Shown here piece after piece: positions 28,536 through 36,113 of a DNA stretch of 64,000 nucleotides. The notes below the pieces were generated by a model that saw only the letters and a program-made list of their open reading frames with translations, did no database searches and was not told where the DNA came from. The position numbers were made by a program, and so were the translations under genes. How positions within the stretch are numbered: the first letter of the stretch is position 1; every line of letters starts with the position of its first letter. Origin of the DNA: Sphingomonas sp. (GTDB taxonomy: Bacteria; Pseudomonadota; Alphaproteobacteria; Sphingomonadales; Sphingomonadaceae); NCBI GenBank assembly GCA_017304655.1, contig JAFKLY010000005.1, positions 1 through 64,000 of the forward strand. The letters run 5' to 3'.

Positions 28536-29888
28536 ATGACCGTCATCACTCGTTTCGCTCCCTCGCCGACCGGTTCCCTCCATGTCGGCAATATCCGCGC
28601 CGCGCTGCATAACTGGCTGTGGGCGCGGCGCATGGGCGGCCGATATCTGCTGCGCATCGACGATACGGATACGGAGCGGAGCGAAGAACGCTTCGTGGAG
28701 GGCATCCGCGCCGACCTTGCCTGGCTGGGTCTCGACATCGATGGCGAGGCGCGCCAGTCGGAGCGTTTTCCGCTCTACGAAGCGACGTTCGAGGCGCTGC
28801 GCGTGGCGGGCCGGGTCTATCCCTGCTTCGAGACCGCGCAGGAACTGGACCTGCGCCGCAAGATCCTGCTCGGGCGCGGATTGCCGCCGGTCTATGATCG
28901 CGCCGCGCTTGCCCTGACTCCGGAGGAAATCGCCGCCAAGGAAGCGGCGGGCGAGCGGCCGCACTGGCGCTTCAAGCTGGATCATGATGCGCCGATCGAC
29001 TGGACCGACCTGATCCGCGGCGACCAGCACTTCGATCCGCACCTGCTCTCCGATCCGGTGATCCGCCGGGCGGACGGCAGCTGGCTCTACATGCTGCCCT
29101 CGGTCATCGACGATGTCGACATGGGCGTGACCCACGTGCTGCGCGGCGAGGACCATGTCTCCAACACCGCGACGCAGATCCAGATGTTCGCGGCGCTGGG
29201 CGCGGCGCTGCCGCAGTTCGCCCATATGGCGCTGCTGACCGGGAGCGAGGGCAAGCTCTCCAAGCGGCTCGGCACCATCGGCATCAGCGATTTCCGCGCG
29301 GCGGGCATCGAGCCGATGGCGATCAACGCGCTGCTCGCCCGACTGGGGACGAGCGATCCTGTGGAGCCGGCCATCGACATGGCGCCGCTCATCGAGCGGT
29401 TCGACTTCGCCCATTTCGGCCGGGCGCCGGCGCGCTTCTCCGACGAGGAACTGGAAGGGCTCAACCGCAAGATCGTCCACCTGCTGCCCTATGAGGCAGT
29501 GGCGGACCGGCTGCCCGCCGCGATCGGCCCCGCCATCTGGCCGATCCTCCAGCCCAATCTCGCCACCGTGGCGGAGGCGGCGGACTGGCTGCCGATCCTC
29601 ACCGGCGAGATCGCTGTGCCGACGCTGGGCGAGGACGACCGCGCCTATCTCGCGCAGGCAGCCGATGTGGCGGCGCAGGCGGATTTCGCCGCCGACCCGT
29701 GGCATGCGCTGACGAGCGCGCTCAAGGACGCGACCGGGCGCAAGGGCAAGGCGCTGTTCCTGCCGCTGCGCGTCGCCCTCACCGGCATGGACCATGGGCC
29801 GGACATGGCCGCCCTGCTGCCGGTCATCGGCCAGGATCGGGCGCTGGCCCGCCTGCGCGCCGCAGCGGCGAGTCCGGCACCCGCCTGA
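28536..29888 (+). CDS. gltX: Glutamate--tRNA ligase
   Basis: GltX charges tRNA-Glu (and in many alphaproteobacteria tRNA-Gln). The 450-residue protein has the class I HIGH-type motif SLHVGN at 14-19 within RFAPSPTGSLHVGNIRAALH, the KMSKS-type motif GKLSKRLG near 238-245, and LRGEDHVSNTATQI. Alphaproteobacteria often have two GltX copies; this short type with GSLHVGN could be either. It diverges from the receiver gene. No downstream terminator was seen. Confidence 0.94.
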   Translation: MTVITRFAPSPTGSLHVGNIRAALHNWLWARRMGGRYLLRIDDTDTERSEERFVEGIRADLAWLGLDIDGEARQSERFPLYEATFEALRVAGRVYPCFETAQELDLRRKILLGRGLPPVYDRAALALTPEEIAAKEAAGERPHWRFKLDHDAPIDWTDLIRGDQHFDPHLLSDPVIRRADGSWLYMLPSVIDDVDMGVTHVLRGEDHVSNTATQIQMFAALGAALPQFAHMALLTGSEGKLSKRLGTIGISDFRAAGIEPMAINALLARLGTSDPVEPAIDMAPLIERFDFAHFGRAPARFSDEELEGLNRKIVHLLPYEAVADRLPAAIGPAIWPILQPNLATVAEAADWLPILTGEIAVPTLGEDDRAYLAQAADVAAQADFAADPWHALTSALKDATGRKGKALFLPLRVALTGMDHGPDMAALLPVIGQDRALARLRAAAASPAPA

Positions 29889-30083
29889 AGCCGCGCAAGG
29901 GCGGGGACATGGAGCCGCCGCCCACGGATGCCATGCGCGCCACTTAGACAGTTCTTTATGTTGAAGTGGCCTATTCCGGGCAGCGCCACTTGCAACATTG
30001 TACTAAAAATCAATTACTTAGAAAAAGTCTGAACCAAGCCCCCATGCAAAGGCAAGGCAACTGACCGCGCCCCGCAATCGCTC

Positions 30084-30119
30084 TTGATGATATCCTATAT
30101 CGTGATAGTATATCGTCAC
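30084..30119 (+). promoter_or_regulatory. tonB promoter with overlapping repeat operator
   Basis: TTGATG (30084-30089) and an AT-rich -10 region around TAGTAT (30107) make a likely promoter. The octamer TATATCGT is repeated at 30096-30103 and 30109-30116, 13 bp apart, and GTGA (30102-30105) faces TCAC (30116-30119). This AT-rich block stands out in GC-rich DNA and looks like an operator; the regulator is unknown. The remainder of 29889-30141 has no gene. Confidence 0.5.
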
Positions 30120-30141
30120 AATAAGAGCGAGGAGAGATGCG

Positions 30142-30822
30142 ATGTCTGACTTGTTCCTGCCCCGCAGCGGCTATGCCAACCAGCGCTCGCCGGGCGCCCT
30201 GGCCGCCGCGATCGCGATCAATGGCGGCGTCATCGCCGCGCTGATCGCGATCCCCGTGACCATCGACGTGATCCGCGGCGATCCGCCGCTGCGCATTCAC
30301 GACGTGCCCATCGCTTATGTGCCGCCGCCACCGCCCAAGCGGACGCCCCCGGAGCAGGAGCGCAAGCCGACACAGCGCACCACCGAGCAGGCACGCCCGG
30401 ACCCGCAGGACCCCCTGCGCATCGACACCGCCAACGGGCTCGACACCGGCCCGCAGCTCACCTTCGCCGATTTCCCCAAGGCGGACAGCTTCCCCGGCGA
30501 CGCACGCCTGCCGGTCGACCCGCCCCGGCAACCCGCGCTGGTCAAGGCCCGGCCCGACCCGCGCTATGCCGACGCCTTCCGCCCCGCTTATCCGCCCGCG
30601 ATGCGGCGCGAAGGGCTGGAAGGGACTGTCACCGTGCGCGTGACCATCGACGAGCGCGGCCGCGTGATCGCCGTCACGCTGGTCGACGCGACAAGCCCCG
30701 CCTTCTTCGAGGAGACGCAGCGGCAGGCCCTGCGCAACTGGCGCTTCGTCCCCGCCACGCGCGATGGCACCCCGGTCCGCTCCGAACAGACCATGACTGT
30801 GCGCTTCCAGATGGAGAATTGA
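30142..30822 (+). CDS. tonB: Energy transducer TonB
   Basis: TonB carries energy from ExbB/ExbD in the inner membrane to outer-membrane receptors. The 226-residue protein has a short cytoplasmic start, one N-terminal membrane helix (about 14-38), a proline-rich periplasmic spacer with Pro-Lys-Arg (VPPPPPKRTPP) and a C-terminal TonB domain from about 135 (AYPPAMRREGLEGTVTVRV, QRQALRNWRFVPA). AGGAGAG lies just upstream of the start. exbB/exbD are not in the window. The promoter region carries TATATCGT repeats. Confidence 0.93.
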   Translation: MSDLFLPRSGYANQRSPGALAAAIAINGGVIAALIAIPVTIDVIRGDPPLRIHDVPIAYVPPPPPKRTPPEQERKPTQRTTEQARPDPQDPLRIDTANGLDTGPQLTFADFPKADSFPGDARLPVDPPRQPALVKARPDPRYADAFRPAYPPAMRREGLEGTVTVRVTIDERGRVIAVTLVDATSPAFFEETQRQALRNWRFVPATRDGTPVRSEQTMTVRFQMEN

Positions 30823-30842
30823 CCGCCCCCTCTCGGTCGCGG

Positions 30843-30877
30843 GCGGCGCGGTTCCAGGACTGGAGCCGCGCCGCTTT
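30843..30877 (+). terminator. Probable intrinsic terminator after tonB
   Basis: GCGGCGCGG (30843-30851) pairs with CCGCGCCGC (30866-30874), and the stem can be extended inward through TTCCAG / CTGGA. Three Ts follow. It separates tonB from the downstream hypothetical gene. Confidence 0.5.
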
Positions 30878-30910
30878 GCATTGCCGCCGCCGGATGCTTA
30901 TGTTGGCGCC

Positions 30911-31393
30911 ATGCCCATTCTGCCCCGCCCGGTCTCGCCCAGGAGCGCGCTTGCCGACCTGCGCGACATGTTCTCGCCGGATCGGCCGCATCGCTGGAGC
31001 CTGCTGGCCCTCTCCTTCGTGGCGACGGGCATCCTGCTCTGGGGATTCATGATCGATTCGCGCGTGCCGCCCAAGCCGCGCGAGATCATTTATGTCGAGA
31101 GCTGGATGGCCGACCGGAAGGACAGCGACATCATCCGCCAGCAGATCAAGGACCTCGCCGCCTATGAGGCCGCGCTGCAGAAGAAGCAGCGCGAGTTCCA
31201 GAAAATGGCCGACGGGCTGGGCATCGAGTGGCGCGAGCAGGAAAAGCGCAGCGCGGCGCAGCGCAAGGAAACCATGGCCGCGATGGACAAGATCCTCAAG
31301 AAGCGGCTGGCCGACGCACTGGCGCGGGAAGCGGCGAAGGGCGGCGCACCGGCCGGCACGACCGCCGCCGCCACCAGCGCCACCGCCGACTGA
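30911..31393 (+). CDS. Single-pass membrane hypothetical with coiled coil
   Basis: A 160-residue protein of no function known to me. One membrane helix lies at about 30-50 (WSLLALSFVATGILLWGFMI), then DSRVPPKPREIIYVESW and a charged helix rich in Lys, Arg, Glu and Gln (about 75-145) predicted to be coiled coil by its heptad-like spacing. The tail is Ala/Thr-rich. It lies between tonB and ribD, 15 bases before ribD. Sphingomonads often have such a gene here in my recollection, but I cannot confirm this. Confidence 0.75.
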   Translation: MPILPRPVSPRSALADLRDMFSPDRPHRWSLLALSFVATGILLWGFMIDSRVPPKPREIIYVESWMADRKDSDIIRQQIKDLAAYEAALQKKQREFQKMADGLGIEWREQEKRSAAQRKETMAAMDKILKKRLADALAREAAKGGAPAGTTAAATSATAD

Positions 31394-31408
31394 CCGGGGC
31401 AGACGGAC

Positions 31409-32386
31409 GTGGCCACCGACTCGGCCTGGCTGGCGGCCGCCATCGCCCTTTCCCGGCGCACCACCGGTCGCACCGTGCCCAACCCCAATGTCGGCTGCAT
31501 CCTGATCGACAGCGCCGGGCGCGTGATCGGCCGTGGCTGGACCCAGCCGGGCGGGCGCCCCCATGCCGAGGCGATGGCGCTGGACGAGGCCGGCGCGGCG
31601 GCGCGCGGCGCCACGGCCTATGTGAGCCTGGAGCCCTGCGCGCATGAGTCGACGCGTGGCCCCTGCTGCGCCGACCTGCTGATCGGCGCCGGCGTCGCCC
31701 GCGTCGTCATCGCCCTCACGGACCCGGACCCGCGCACCAATGGCGCCGGCAGCGCCCGGCTGCGCGCGGCAGGCATCGCGGTGGAGGCGGGCCTGCGCGC
31801 AGACGAGGCGCGCGCCGCCATGGCGGGGTTCCTCACGCGCCAGCAGCACCGCCGTCCCGCCGTGACGCTCAAGCTCGCCATCTCGCTCGACGGCTGCATC
31901 GCGCTGGCGGATGGCACCAGCCAGTGGATCACCGGCGCGGCCGCCCGCGCCCATGCCCATCTCGAGCGCGCGCGGCACGAGCTGATCCTTGTCGGCCGGG
32001 GCACCATCGCCGCCGATCATCCCCGGCTGGACGTACGCCTGCCGGGCCTGGCCGACCGCGCGCCGCGCCGCTGCGTGCTGAGCCAGAGCGGCGCCGCGCC
32101 GGAGGGCTGGCTGGCCATCGAGCGGCCCGAAGAGATTGCAGGCCTGCCCGGCGACCATCTGCTGATCGAGGGCGGAGCGAAGACCGCCGCCGCCTTTCTG
32201 GAGGCGGACCTTGTCGACCGGCTGCTGCTCTATCGCGCGCCCATCCTCATCGGCGGCGGCAAGCCGTGCCTCACCGATATCGGCCTGATCGACCTGACCG
32301 ATGCGCATGGTCGCTGGCGGCTGGTCGATGCGCGGACCTTCGCCCCCGACCGGCTCGAGGTTTACGAGCGGATGAGGGCGGGCTAG
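31409..32386 (+). CDS. ribD: Bifunctional riboflavin deaminase-reductase RibD
   Basis: RibD deaminates then reduces the pyrimidine intermediate of riboflavin synthesis. The 325-residue protein has an N-terminal CMP/dCMP-deaminase-like domain with zinc ligands H52 (HAEAM), C77 (EPCAH) and C86, the catalytic E54, and a C-terminal reductase domain (VTLKLAISLDGCIA, ELILVGRGTIAADHPRL, LIEGGAKTAAAFL). The start codon is GTG at 31409. First clear gene of the rib operon; ribE follows after a REP pair. Confidence 0.95.
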   Translation: MATDSAWLAAAIALSRRTTGRTVPNPNVGCILIDSAGRVIGRGWTQPGGRPHAEAMALDEAGAAARGATAYVSLEPCAHESTRGPCCADLLIGAGVARVVIALTDPDPRTNGAGSARLRAAGIAVEAGLRADEARAAMAGFLTRQQHRRPAVTLKLAISLDGCIALADGTSQWITGAAARAHAHLERARHELILVGRGTIAADHPRLDVRLPGLADRAPRRCVLSQSGAAPEGWLAIERPEEIAGLPGDHLLIEGGAKTAAAFLEADLVDRLLLYRAPILIGGGKPCLTDIGLIDLTDAHGRWRLVDARTFAPDRLEVYERMRAG

Positions 32387-32408
32387 AGCGGCCCCGACTT
32401 TTTCCAGA

Positions 32409-32491
32409 CCGTTCGCCCTGAGCTTGTCCGAGGGCGGCCCTCCTCCTTCGCCAGCAAGAGGACGGGGCTTCGACAAGCTCAGCCCGAACGG
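32409..32491. repeat. REP-type inverted repeat pair between ribD and ribE
   Basis: The left arm begins CCGTTCGCCCTGAGCTTGTC (32409-32428) and the right arm ends AAGCTCAGCCCGAACGG (32475-32491), facing each other around GAGGGC/CGGGG sequences. A single arm recurs at 3262-3281. Such pairs form long hairpins in mRNA and could modulate expression between ribD and ribE. Confidence 0.65.
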
Positions 32492-32512
32492 ATACTTGGC
32501 ATGGGAGCGCAC

Positions 32513-33121
32513 ATGTTCACCGGCATCATCACCGACATCGGCACCATTCGCACGGCGGAGCAGCGCGGCGACCTGCGGCTGGTCATCGGCTGCCATTATG
32601 ACATGGCGAGCGTGGCCATCGGCGCCTCCATCGCTTGCTCGGGCGTGTGCCTGACGGTGGTCGACAAGGGGCAGGACTGGTTCGCCGTCGATCTTTCCGG
32701 CGAGACCGTCTCGCGCACCGCGCCGGGCGCCTGGACGGCCGGGCGCGCCCTCAACCTGGAGCGCGCGCTCAAGGTGGGGGACGAGCTGGGCGGTCATATC
32801 GTCACCGGCCATGTCGACGGCATTGGCGAAGTGATCGGCATCTGCCCGGAAGGCGACTCGCACCGGATCGGCATCCGCGTGCCGCAAGCGCTCGCGCCCT
32901 ATGTCGCGCCCAAGGGCTCGATCACCATCGACGGCGTCTCGCTCACCGTCAACGAGGTGCGCGATACCGAAGGCGAGACGCACTTCTCCATCAACCTCAT
33001 CCCGCACACCTGGTCCGTCACGACGCTCGGCCAGCTGGCAGTGGGGCAGAAGGTGCATCTGGAGATCGACGTGCTGGCGCGCTACTTGGCCCGCATGAAG
33101 GACCACGCCGCAGCGATGTGA
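32513..33121 (+). CDS. ribE: Riboflavin synthase alpha chain
   Basis: RibE dismutates two lumazine molecules to riboflavin. From the ATG at 32513 (GGGAG upstream) the protein has 202 residues, with the family start MFTGIITDIGTI and two similar barrels: SIACSGVCLTV and GGHIVTGHVDG in the first, SITIDGVSLTVNEV and FSINLIPHTWSVT in the second. Second enzyme gene of the operon, 46 bases before ribB. Confidence 0.95.
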   Translation: MFTGIITDIGTIRTAEQRGDLRLVIGCHYDMASVAIGASIACSGVCLTVVDKGQDWFAVDLSGETVSRTAPGAWTAGRALNLERALKVGDELGGHIVTGHVDGIGEVIGICPEGDSHRIGIRVPQALAPYVAPKGSITIDGVSLTVNEVRDTEGETHFSINLIPHTWSVTTLGQLAVGQKVHLEIDVLARYLARMKDHAAAM

Positions 33122-33130
33122 TTTTGCCGA

Positions 33131-33158
33131 TTGCCGGATCACATTGTAGTGTGATATT
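33131..33158 (+). promoter_or_regulatory. Candidate promoter of ribB with palindromic operator in the spacer
   Basis: TTGCCG (33131-33136) and GATATT (33153-33158) are spaced 16 bases apart. A perfect palindrome ATCACA-N6-TGTGAT fills 33138-33155, covering the spacer and part of the -10, a typical repressor position. Transcription would start only a few bases before the ATG at 33168, which fits the lack of a Shine-Dalgarno there. The palindrome is the reverse arrangement of a CRP site (TGTGA-N6-TCACA), so CRP is not implied. Confidence 0.5.
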
Positions 33159-33167
33159 GGCCGCGCC

Positions 33168-34460
33168 ATGAGCAGCGAACTGATCGACAATGTCCGCAAG
33201 CTGGTGCGTGACGGCATTCTCTCCCGCTCCGGCCTGGCTCGCGCCGCCGGCCTTCACGCCAACAGCCTGCGCCGGCTGGACGAGGGGGACTGGAACCCGA
33301 CAGCGGAGACGCTGGGCAAGCTCGAGGCCTATCTCGTCGCGCGCGAACATGGCACCGCGCTCGCCAGCGCCGAGGAAATCATCAACGAAGCGCGCAACGG
33401 CCGCATGTTCATCCTCGTCGACGATGAGGACCGGGAGAATGAGGGCGACCTCGTCATCCCTGCGCAAATGGCGACACCCGACGCGATCAACTTCATGGCG
33501 ACTCATGGCCGCGGCCTCATCTGCCTGGCGATGACTCGCAGCCGCGTGGAGCAGCTCGGCCTCAACCTGATGAGCGCACACAACGGCACCCGGCACGAGA
33601 CCGCCTTCACCGTCTCCATCGAGGCGCGCGAAGGCGTGACCACCGGCATTTCCGCCGGCGACCGCGCGCGCACCGTGGCCGTGGCGATCGACGCGAGCAA
33701 GGGGCGCGAGGATATCGTGACGCCGGGCCATGTCTTCCCGCTCATTGCCCGCGACGGCGGCGTGCTGGTGCGCACCGGCCATACCGAAGCGGCGGTGGAC
33801 GTGGCGCGGCTGGCCGGGCTCAACCCCTCCGGTGTGATCTGCGAGATCATGAAGGATGACGGGACGATGGCGCGGCTCGACGACCTCATCCCCTTCGCGC
33901 AGAAGCACAAGCTGAAGATCGGCACGATCCGCGATCTTATCGCCTATCGCCGCCGCAACGACCACATGATCGAGCGCCGCAGCGAAGCGACGTTCACCAG
34001 CCGCTGGGGCGGCGACTGGCGTGCGATCAGCTTTTACAATCGCGCGACCAATGCCGAGACGCTGGCGCTGGTGAAGGGCCATGTCTCGCCCGACACGCCG
34101 ACGATGGTGCGCATGCACCAGATCTCCGTCTTTGCCGACATCTTCGGCGAGGAAGGGCCGCGCTCCGGCCTGCTCTCCCGCTCGATGGAGCTCATCGCGC
34201 AGGCCGGCACCGGCGTGATTGTGCTCATCAACCGCCCGGATTCGGACCGCTACAGCCGCACCCTGCGCGCGCGCGGCGGCACGATGGACGACCGCACCCA
34301 GACGGCGGAGGAGCTGCGCGATTATGGCGGCGGCGCCCAGATTCTGGCGGAGCTGGGCGTGCATGACATGATCCTGCTGACCAACAGCCACCACAATCTC
34401 ATCGCGCTCGACGGCTACGATCTCGCCGTGGTCGAGGAACGCCCGATCACCGGCATCTGA
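33168..34460 (+). CDS. ribB: HTH-RibB fusion with degenerate RibA domain (3,4-dihydroxy-2-butanone 4-phosphate synthase)
   Basis: RibB makes the four-carbon unit of riboflavin from ribulose 5-phosphate. Three parts can be seen in 430 residues. Residues 1-62 look like an XRE helix-turn-helix (SRSGLARAAGLHANSLRRLD, then NPTAETLGKLEAYL). Residues about 65-265 are the RibB domain with DDEDRENEGDL (84-94), THGRGLICLAM, HTEAAVDVARLAG. Residues about 270-430 resemble GTP cyclohydrolase II, but the three zinc cysteines are absent (MHQISVFADIF then SGLLSRSMEL), so cyclohydrolase activity is unlikely. A palindrome in the promoter suggests self-repression (inference). No Shine-Dalgarno is evident. Confidence 0.92.
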   Translation: MSSELIDNVRKLVRDGILSRSGLARAAGLHANSLRRLDEGDWNPTAETLGKLEAYLVAREHGTALASAEEIINEARNGRMFILVDDEDRENEGDLVIPAQMATPDAINFMATHGRGLICLAMTRSRVEQLGLNLMSAHNGTRHETAFTVSIEAREGVTTGISAGDRARTVAVAIDASKGREDIVTPGHVFPLIARDGGVLVRTGHTEAAVDVARLAGLNPSGVICEIMKDDGTMARLDDLIPFAQKHKLKIGTIRDLIAYRRRNDHMIERRSEATFTSRWGGDWRAISFYNRATNAETLALVKGHVSPDTPTMVRMHQISVFADIFGEEGPRSGLLSRSMELIAQAGTGVIVLINRPDSDRYSRTLRARGGTMDDRTQTAEELRDYGGGAQILAELGVHDMILLTNSHHNLIALDGYDLAVVEERPITGI

Positions 34461-34462
34461 CG

Positions 34463-35314
34463 ATGGCGCCGACTGTGGCTGCCGGGCTGCTGCTCGCGCT
34501 CCTCTCGGCGTTCACGTCCGCCTTTGCCCATGCGCTGCTCAAGTCCGGCGACAACAAGCTGGCCGTGCTGGCGTGGATCCGCGTGGTGGAGTTCACCGTC
34601 GCGCTGCCCTTCGTGCTGTGGATCGGCCTGCCGCCGGCCTCGCTCTGGCCGTGGATATTGGCAGCAGTGGGCACGCATGCGCTCTATCAGCTCGTGCTCT
34701 CCTGGTCCTATGCGGTGAGCGACTTCACCGCCGCTTACCCGATCGCGCGGGGCTTCGTGCCGATCTTCACCGCGCTGCTCGGCATCCTCTTCCTTGGCGA
34801 CGCGCTCGATCCGCTGACGCTGGCGGCCATCGCGCTGGTGAGCCTGGGCATCCTGTGCCTGGCCGCGCGCGGATCGATCTCGCCGACCGGGCTGCTCGCC
34901 GCCGCGATCACCGGCCTGTTCACCACCGCCTACACGCTGATCGACGCCAAGGGCGTGCGCGCCGCGCCGGATGCGCTCACCTTCGTCGCCTGGTTCTTCC
35001 TCATGGGGTCGCTCGCCATGCCCGCCGCCTTGCTTGCCCGCCATGGCCGCGCCGCCTTCGGCCTGATGGCGCGGGACCGCAAGGCCGGGCTGCTCGCCGG
35101 CATCATGGCGCTCGTCTCCTTCGCCCCCGCGCTCTTCGCCCTCGGCCTCGCCCCGGTCGGCGCCGTCGCCGCCATTCGCGAATCGAGCATCATCATCGCG
35201 CTGCTGCTCGGATCGCTCGTGCTCAAGGAAAAGCTCGGCACCCGCCGCCTCTCCGGCGCGCTGCTGGTGACGGCCGGCATGCTTGGCGTCATAGCGCGAT
35301 CCGCCTTCCCCTGA
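34463..35314 (+). CDS. EamA/DMT transporter in the riboflavin operon
   Basis: A 283-residue membrane protein with about ten helices and two EamA halves (TSAFAHALLKSG at the start; DFTAAYPIARGFVPIFTALLG; AAIRESSIIIALLLGSLVLKEKLG near the end). It begins two bases after the ribB stop and ends 30 bases before ribH, so it belongs to the rib operon. RibN, a known riboflavin transporter of some proteobacteria, is also an EamA protein, which makes flavin transport the best guess. The sequence alone cannot tell uptake from export. Confidence 0.85.
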   Translation: MAPTVAAGLLLALLSAFTSAFAHALLKSGDNKLAVLAWIRVVEFTVALPFVLWIGLPPASLWPWILAAVGTHALYQLVLSWSYAVSDFTAAYPIARGFVPIFTALLGILFLGDALDPLTLAAIALVSLGILCLAARGSISPTGLLAAAITGLFTTAYTLIDAKGVRAAPDALTFVAWFFLMGSLAMPAALLARHGRAAFGLMARDRKAGLLAGIMALVSFAPALFALGLAPVGAVAAIRESSIIIALLLGSLVLKEKLGTRRLSGALLVTAGMLGVIARSAFP

Positions 35315-35344
35315 TTCGCCCGATTATCGAAAGGACCCTTTCCC

Positions 35345-35767
35345 ATGGCCAAGTTCCTCATCGTCGAAGCCCGCTTCTACGAGCATCTCAACGACCTGCT
35401 GATCGCCGGCGCGCGCGCCGCGCTGGAGGAGAATGGCCACAAGGTGGACGTCATCACCGTGCCCGGCGCGCTGGAAGTGCCCGGCGCCATCGCCATGGCG
35501 GCGGAAAGCGGGCGCTATGACGGCTTCGTCGCCATCGGCGTGGTCATCCGCGGCGAAACCTATCATTTCGAGGTCGTCTCCAACGAGAGCGCGCGCGGCC
35601 TGATGGCCCTCTCCATGGACGGCATCGCCATCGGCAACGGCATCCTCACCGTGGAGAACGAAGCGCAGGCCCTGGTCCGCGCCGACCCGGCGCAAAAGGA
35701 CAAGGGCGGCGAGGCAGCCAAGGCGGCAGCGCGCATGCTGGAGATCGCGAGCAGCTTCCGGGATTGA
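35345..35767 (+). CDS. ribH: 6,7-dimethyl-8-ribityllumazine synthase
   Basis: RibH condenses the RibB product with the RibD-pathway pyrimidine to form lumazine. The 140-residue protein has [34 protein letters not shown] with the conserved catalytic H, and [18 protein letters not shown]. It is shorter than most homologues but lacks none of the motifs I know. AAAGGA precedes the start. Last gene of the operon; ribA (cyclohydrolase II) is not in the window and must be elsewhere. Confidence 0.94.
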   Translation: MAKFLIVEARFYEHLNDLLIAGARAALEENGHKVDVITVPGALEVPGAIAMAAESGRYDGFVAIGVVIRGETYHFEVVSNESARGLMALSMDGIAIGNGILTVENEAQALVRADPAQKDKGGEAAKAAARMLEIASSFRD

Positions 35768-35893
35768 GCGCGGGGTCCGGGTGGCGTGATGGTGGGAGCC
35801 GGCGCCCTTGGGATGCGTCTCCGCTGGATGACGGCGCGCCTGCCCCCTCAGCGGACCATGGCGACACGGCGCCTTTGAGGCCTTTCCGCATTA

Positions 35894-36050
35894 CGTCACC
35901 CCGGGCTTGACCCGGGGTCCAGCTCTCCTTTTTGCGGGACCGTTTGCTGAGGGTGGCGCGGTTTCGATGATCGCCGAATGGTCCAGCGGTTCTAACAGAC
36001 AGACCATCTCGGGCAGAAAAGCTGGACCCCGGGTCAAGCCCGGGGTGACG
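35894..36050. repeat. 31-bp perfect inverted repeat pair (CCCCGGGC family)
   Basis: The 31 bases at 35894-35924, beginning CGTCACCCCGGGCTTGAC, recur exactly inverted at 36020-36050, around 95 bases of unrelated sequence. Each arm is itself a near-hairpin. Related single elements are at 37881-37905 and 42963-42991. The surrounding 35768-36113 gap between ribH and the TetR gene has no gene; the element may form a terminator-like structure for the convergent genes. Confidence 0.8.
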
Positions 36051-36113
36051 GGTGATGAAAGGTCATGCCCGGCCCCATTCAACTGCCGAGAGCCCAGCCG
36101 CCCCCTCTACCCG

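Noticed and set aside
30824..32512. FMN riboswitch in front of rib genes
   Set aside because: I looked for the conserved RFN boxes before ribD, ribE and ribB and saw none. A covariance-model scan would decide.
33138..33155. CRP/FNR-type site upstream of ribB
   Set aside because: The half sites are in the opposite order (TCACA...TGTGA rather than TGTGA...TCACA), so the palindrome is kept as an unknown operator.
30674..33217. 847-codon antisense frame across ribD and ribE
   Set aside because: It is a shadow of real genes, Arg/Gly/Ala-rich without domains.
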